Shown one piece after another: positions 5,060 through 7,868 of a DNA stretch of 7,868 nucleotides. Made by a program: the position numbers and the translations under genes. Location of the stretch: NCBI GenBank assembly GCA_947040475.1, contig CAMRBT010000070.1:1-7868 (forward strand). Direction: 5' to 3'. The stretch comes from an uncultured Brevinema sp. (GTDB taxonomy: Bacteria; Spirochaetota; Brevinematia; Brevinematales; Brevinemataceae). Each line of letters begins with the position of its first letter. Positions within the stretch are counted from its first letter, which is position 1. Below the pieces are notes generated by a model. The model ran no database searches and was not told where the DNA came from. It saw only the letters and a list, made by a program, of their open reading frames with translations.

Positions 5060-6796
5060 TTATTGAAAATGTCCTGATAAGAGATGTCTAAATTTATTAC
5101 CTTTGTATTCAAAACGTTTGATTTTTCTTGTCGTGTTTTTTTCCAATTCTTCTTGTCTGAGTTCGTAACCACGCAATTTTTGATATGTTTGTAATTTTGC
5201 ATTTGCTGTTCTAAGATGAGTGTTAATAGCTTCTTTTACTTGCACACTAGTAGGATCAATATTTTCTTCTTCTAATTTTAAGAGATCTAGTACTATTAAA
5301 GCACAAGGTGTTTCACTCATATCACTATCAGAAGCACTTACGCCAATAACGATAGATTCCAAAATATAAGGATGGGCATTGATTAGTTCTTCAACTTTTT
5401 CAGGATAAACATTTTTACCACCACCAGTCACAATAATATTTTTATAACGACCTGTAATATAAAGATACTCTCTTCCATTCTTAGTGCCTATATAACCCAT
5501 ATCACCTGTTTTTAACCAGCCATCGTTAGTGATCGCCATCGCTGTAGCTTCGGGATCATTATAATACCCTTGCATAACACTTTCACCTTTTACACAAATT
5601 TCTCCTATTCCATTAAAATCTGGGTCTAAAATTTTCCACGCTACATAGCCTATAGCATTACCAACAGATTTATTATCAATAGGACCTAAAGGATCGCCAA
5701 CAGACACAACAGGAGAAGCTTCTGTAAGTCCATAACCATTCGCCAAATTAAATCCTAATACAGCATAACCCTTTGCAACTTCTTGAGATAAAGGTCCTGC
5801 TCCAGAGATCATATAACCAACTGTATTTAAACCTGCTTTTTTGCGTAAAAAGGCAAATAATTTTTCTCCAGTTTTGTGGTTTCCAGTTATCAAATAGGAT
5901 AATTCAGAAATTTTTAATAAAAGTTGAACAATTTGTTTTACAGGAGATTTGAGTTGTGAAAGATTTCTATGAATACCTTCTAATATTTTACCAAATAAGG
6001 TAGGAATCCCTATCATCAGCGTAACTTCTGTAGTTTTAACAGCATCTATTAATCTATTTGGTTTGATGGAATCTGCATAAGTAATACTTCCACCAATAGC
6101 AAAGATCGTTAATTCTATGGAAAATTGAAAAGTGTGATGTAAAGGAAGAACACTTAAAATTATATCGTGTTCTGTTAGCCTTGCCGATTGCCATAAGTTG
6201 TTTGCTTGATGCATAAAATTACCATGGCTAAGCATAACTGCTTTTGGAGTACCTGTAGTACCAGAAGTAAAAATCAAGGATGCTACTTCTGATCGTTTAA
6301 GCTCATTTTTTACGAAGTCTGGATTAACAGCTTGTTTTAAGATTTCTTTGAAAGAAATTGTATTAGATTTGTCTTTTATAGAAGAATTATCATCGAAGAT
6401 AATCCAGTTTTTGATTAAAGAAATAATTTCTTTATCTTTTATTAGTTTTTCGTAGATACTTAGAGAAACACCCATAATTTCTGTGCCAGAGCTTTTGATA
6501 ATAGTTTTAACTTCTTCTGGTGAAAGCATCGCATCACAAGGAACGGCAATAACACCATTATAAACTATTCCAAAATACATCATCATCCATTCAGGACGAT
6601 TTTCTGACATAATGGCAACTTTATCGCCTTTATTAAGTTTTTCTACTAATTGTAGATAACGTGCAATAGCTTGAGTATTTTTATAAAAAGTTGTATAAGT
6701 GGTAGGGAGATATCGCTCTCCATCATACATTTTACTATAAATAGAGTCGCCTCTATATTCAAAAGAATCCGCTAAATTTTGTAAATTAAGAAACAT
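5060..6796 (-). CDS. Long-chain fatty acid-CoA ligase (AMP-binding, ANL superfamily)
   Basis: Activates a fatty acid with ATP to an acyl-adenylate and then to acyl-CoA (or another acceptor); cytoplasmic or membrane-associated. The 578-residue protein has the full adenylation core in order: IMSENRPEW at 62-70, the phosphate-binding loop LIFTSGTTGTPKAV at 174-187, LPLHHTFQF at 217-225, SGAGPLSQEV at 331-340, YGLTEASP at 355-362, WLKTGDMGYI at 427-436, and the hinge/C-terminal ITGRYKNIIVTGGGKNVYP at 447-465. The A10-type lysine is in NTTRKIKRF (554-562; K558 aligns with PTGKI of other members). No catalytic motif is missing. The ATG at 6796-6794 follows an AGGGAGA site 4 nt upstream. It has its own promoter but may also receive read-through from the lipoprotein gene upstream. 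No fatty acid oxidation or synthesis gene is in view, so use of scavenged fatty acids for membrane lipids is an inference. FadD-like is a safe family label; substrate length is not proven. Confidence 0.92.
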   Translation of the reverse strand: MFLNLQNLADSFEYRGDSIYSKMYDGERYLPTTYTTFYKNTQAIARYLQLVEKLNKGDKVAIMSENRPEWMMMYFGIVYNGVIAVPCDAMLSPEEVKTIIKSSGTEIMGVSLSIYEKLIKDKEIISLIKNWIIFDDNSSIKDKSNTISFKEILKQAVNPDFVKNELKRSEVASLIFTSGTTGTPKAVMLSHGNFMHQANNLWQSARLTEHDIILSVLPLHHTFQFSIELTIFAIGGSITYADSIKPNRLIDAVKTTEVTLMIGIPTLFGKILEGIHRNLSQLKSPVKQIVQLLLKISELSYLITGNHKTGEKLFAFLRKKAGLNTVGYMISGAGPLSQEVAKGYAVLGFNLANGYGLTEASPVVSVGDPLGPIDNKSVGNAIGYVAWKILDPDFNGIGEICVKGESVMQGYYNDPEATAMAITNDGWLKTGDMGYIGTKNGREYLYITGRYKNIIVTGGGKNVYPEKVEELINAHPYILESIVIGVSASDSDMSETPCALIVLDLLKLEEENIDPTSVQVKEAINTHLRTANAKLQTYQKLRGYELRQEELEKNTTRKIKRFEYKGNKFRHLLSGHFQ

Positions 6797-6826
6797 AAGT
6801 TCTCCCTTTGGTAATTATATACATAC

Positions 6827-6855
6827 ATTATAATATATTTTTACTAAAACCTCAA
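6827..6855 (-). promoter_or_regulatory. Sigma70-type promoter of the acyl-CoA ligase gene
   Basis: On the minus strand, TTGAGG (6855-6850), exactly 17 nt, then a perfect TATAAT (6832-6827). It lies in the 85-bp gap between the lipoprotein gene stop and the ligase start, giving the ligase its own transcription start near 6820. I see no hairpin terminator in this gap. Confidence 0.7.
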
Positions 6856-6881
6856 GAGTCAATTACTAATTCAAAGAAAAA

Positions 6882-7262
6882 TTATTGTAACTTTGTAAAT
6901 ACAGTGCTGGTGTTCGTATTTTTTATAATATCATTTGTTGATAAAAAAGGACCATATTGAATCAGCTCATTAGTCAAGTAAAATGCATACCATTTAGTAG
7001 GCGGAAATTTTATATCGGTAAAATACACCCCCACCCTAGAACTTTCTGCATAACAAAAATAATATTGAATTCCATCGTTTTTAAGAACTTTTTTTCCAGA
7101 AGAATTAAATTCTAGTGTTTCAGCACTATGTTCCCATGAAGTATTATTAATTGCTGATAGCCAGTTTGTTTCTGTTTTATCATGTGATGTAGAAGCACAT
7201 CTAATCGCTATCATGACTACAGATAAAACGGCTATTCTTTTTATATTTTTTTTCCCATTCAT
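6882..7262 (-). CDS. Small putative lipoprotein, 126 aa, function unknown
   Basis: The N-terminus has a basic n-region (K4, K5, K8, R9) and a hydrophobic h-region (about 10-20). Next comes AIRC with the cysteine at 22, followed by a polar stretch, as in a lipoprotein signal peptide. The residue just before the cysteine is arginine, which is unusual for signal peptidase II, so lipidation is likely but not certain. The mature part (about 105 residues) begins after a short linker with WLSAINNTSWEH, then LEFNSSGKKV, and has alternating hydrophobic and aromatic residues (YYFCY, VGVYFTDI, KWYAFYL). This suggests a small beta-rich, lipocalin- or META-like domain; I cannot name a family. The ATG at 7262 is preceded by AGAGG with a 6-nt spacer. 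It is same-strand and 85 nt upstream of the acyl-CoA ligase gene, so a shared transcript is possible. Probable location is the cell envelope. Confidence 0.75.
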   Translation of the reverse strand: MNGKKNIKRIAVLSVVMIAIRCASTSHDKTETNWLSAINNTSWEHSAETLEFNSSGKKVLKNDGIQYYFCYAESSRVGVYFTDIKFPPTKWYAFYLTNELIQYGPFLSTNDIIKNTNTSTVFTKLQ

Positions 7263-7286
7263 ATTACACCTCTTGATTTTTATTTA

Positions 7287-7298
7287 TGCAAGCTTGCA
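7287..7298. promoter_or_regulatory. 12-bp palindrome in the lipoprotein gene leader
   Basis: TGCAAGCTTGCA is a perfect inverted repeat 25 bp upstream of the lipoprotein start codon and downstream of its predicted promoter. It is one of the few G/C-containing stretches in this region and could be an operator. Its function is not shown. Confidence 0.3.
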
Positions 7299-7339
7299 AC
7301 TTTTTTTAAATACCCTATAATGTATATAACTTATGTATA

Positions 7340-7368
7340 AATATAAGTACCCCTTAACTATATATCAA
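7340..7368 (-). promoter_or_regulatory. Possible promoter of the lipoprotein gene
   Basis: On the minus strand, TTGATA (7368-7363), a 17-nt spacer, then TATATT (7345-7340). The leader would be about 70 nt. An ACTTAT/ATAAGT inverted repeat (7329-7348) overlaps the -10. The surrounding DNA is so AT-rich that this call is uncertain. Confidence 0.45.
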
Positions 7369-7433
7369 ATTAATTGTATATAATTATTGACTTTCAGATA
7401 AAATATCATCAACTTTAAATAATAAAGTTTTAT

Positions 7434-7461
7434 TTGAACTAAAAAAGTACTATAATATAAT
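7434..7461 (+). promoter_or_regulatory. Sigma70-type promoter of the ptsG-like gene
   Basis: TTGAAC (7434-7439), a 16-nt spacer and a perfect TATAAT (7456-7461); a second overlapping TATAAT begins at 7451. Transcription near 7468 would give a leader of about 109 nt, the longest of those predicted in this window. Confidence 0.6.
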
Positions 7462-7534
7462 ACAAGATAAAAAATAAAACATTTCTTCCTCAACTATTGC
7501 ACTATAAAAATCGAAATATAAAAACAAACAATAA

Positions 7535-7563
7535 ATTTTAATATATTAAAATATTTAATATAT
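7535..7563 (+). promoter_or_regulatory. Two mutually exclusive hairpins in the ptsG leader
   Basis: Positions 7535-7552 form a perfect 18-bp palindrome made only of A and T. Positions 7541-7550 can instead pair with 7554-7563 (10-bp stem, 3-nt loop), ending 2 nt before the AGGAGAG ribosome binding site at 7566-7572. The two pairings share bases and exclude each other. Stems are weak (no G-C pairs) and may be chance. Confidence 0.3.
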
Positions 7564-7576
7564 ATAGGAGAGAATT

Positions 7577-7868
7577 ATGCCAAAAAACGGTTCAGGATTT
7601 GCAATCATGCAAAAACTAGGTCAAGCGTTAATGTTGCCTGTGGCAGTATTACCAGTAGCTGGTCTTTTATTAGGAATAGGTGTTGGTGTTCCAGCAGCTC
7701 TTGCAGCACAAGGAACAGAAATATCACCTCTACTAAAAAATATTTTTAGTGTTATGGGAACAGCTGGAGATACTATTTTTAGTATTCTTCCTTTATTATT
7801 TGCTGTTGCAACAGCTATTGCCTTTACCAATAATGATGGTACTGCAGCTTTGGCTACCTTAGTCGGTT
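7577..7868 (+). CDS. ptsG: PTS glucose-family permease EIIC, N-terminal fragment running off the right edge
   Basis: The frame from ATG 7577 is open for 97 codons to the window edge. The ATG has AGGAGAG at 7566-7572, 4 nt upstream. The protein matches the start of glucose/N-acetylglucosamine-class EIIC. MQKLGQALMLPVAVLPVAGLLLGIGVG (residues 11-37) corresponds to the conserved LQK.GK.LMLPV.VLP.AG.LLG.G opening and first membrane segment. GDTIFSILPLLFAVATAIAF (about 69-88) and TNNDGTAALATLVG match the GFTNNDGVSALAAVV region of E. coli PtsG. In the intact protein this part forms the sugar-transporting membrane domain; the phosphorylated EIIB domain should follow outside the window, and EIIA may be fused or separate. 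Known family members import and phosphorylate glucose, some also mannose or N-acetylglucosamine, so the sugar is not certain. It lies divergent from the lipoprotein gene, with its own promoter and a long leader. Confidence 0.88.
   Translation, partial: MPKNGSGFAIMQKLGQALMLPVAVLPVAGLLLGIGVGVPAALAAQGTEISPLLKNIFSVMGTAGDTIFSILPLLFAVATAIAFTNNDGTAALATLVG

Larger units (their letters stand above)
7263..7576. other. 314-bp AT-rich divergent regulatory region
   Basis: This gap separates the minus-strand lipoprotein gene from the plus-strand ptsG-like gene. I find no convincing small reading frame or RNA gene in it. It holds a promoter for each neighbour, a 12-bp palindrome (7287-7298) in the lipoprotein leader, a 6-bp inverted repeat (7329-7334 and 7343-7348), and overlapping A/T-only hairpins before the ptsG start (7535-7563). 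From 7300 to 7565 the DNA is very AT-rich, so chance matches to A/T motifs must be expected. Confidence 0.7.

Noticed and set aside
6797..6881. A terminator between the lipoprotein gene and the acyl-CoA ligase gene
   Set aside because: I found no G/C-containing stem followed by a T-run on the minus strand, so read-through is possible.
7621..7830. A 69-codon open frame on the minus strand
   Set aside because: It is antisense to the clear EIIC coding sequence, which has a start codon, ribosome binding site and family motifs.

Overview
This is an AT-rich bacterial window with compact intergenic regions, canonical -35/-10 promoters, strong GGAG-type ribosome binding sites and the standard genetic code. 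The mix of genes (LctP-type lactate permease, DUF1295 membrane enzyme, half-size TauE/SafE protein, class I mannose-6-phosphate isomerase, long-chain acyl-CoA ligase, small putative lipoprotein, glucose PTS permease) suggests a host-associated, sugar- and lactate-using anaerobe or microaerophile. A low-GC spirochaete is my best guess, from the acyl-CoA ligase and the relaxed lipoprotein signal. No marker gene proves this.

Layout, left to right. (1) Positions 1-2476 hold a minus-strand operon: a promoter at about 2449-2476, a lactate permease starting at TTG, an unrecognised single-pass membrane protein of 262 residues 28 nt downstream, and 17 nt further the start of another unrecognised gene that runs off the left edge. 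The last gene begins with an in-frame 24-bp tandem duplication. (2) A plus-strand DUF1295 / steroid 5-alpha-reductase-like integral membrane protein (2590-3441) is divergent from this operon. It converges with a minus-strand half-size TauE/SafE (TSUP) permease (3513-3896), and a bidirectional intrinsic terminator lies between them. (3) A plus-strand manA (4034-4996) is divergent from the TSUP gene and converges, across a second bidirectional terminator, with (4) a minus-strand long-chain acyl-CoA ligase (5060-6796). Upstream of the ligase, in the same direction, is a small putative lipoprotein gene (6882-7262). (5) After a 314-bp AT-rich divergent regulatory region, the N-terminal third or less of a glucose-family PTS EIIC (ptsG-like) gene runs off the right edge.

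Functional reading: PtsG would import and phosphorylate glucose (and possibly mannose), ManA links mannose-6-P to fructose-6-P, LctP exchanges lactate/glycolate with protons, and the acyl-CoA ligase activates fatty acids, likely scavenged ones. These are mostly independent one-gene transcription units, not one pathway operon. I see no CRISPR array, RNA gene, insertion sequence, phage gene or clear novel multi-gene system. The least explained part is the tail of the lctP operon (positions 1-889). Smaller points of interest are an extended -10 promoter element shared by lctP and the TSUP gene, mutually exclusive hairpins before the ptsG ribosome binding site, and an arginine just before the putative lipidated cysteine.
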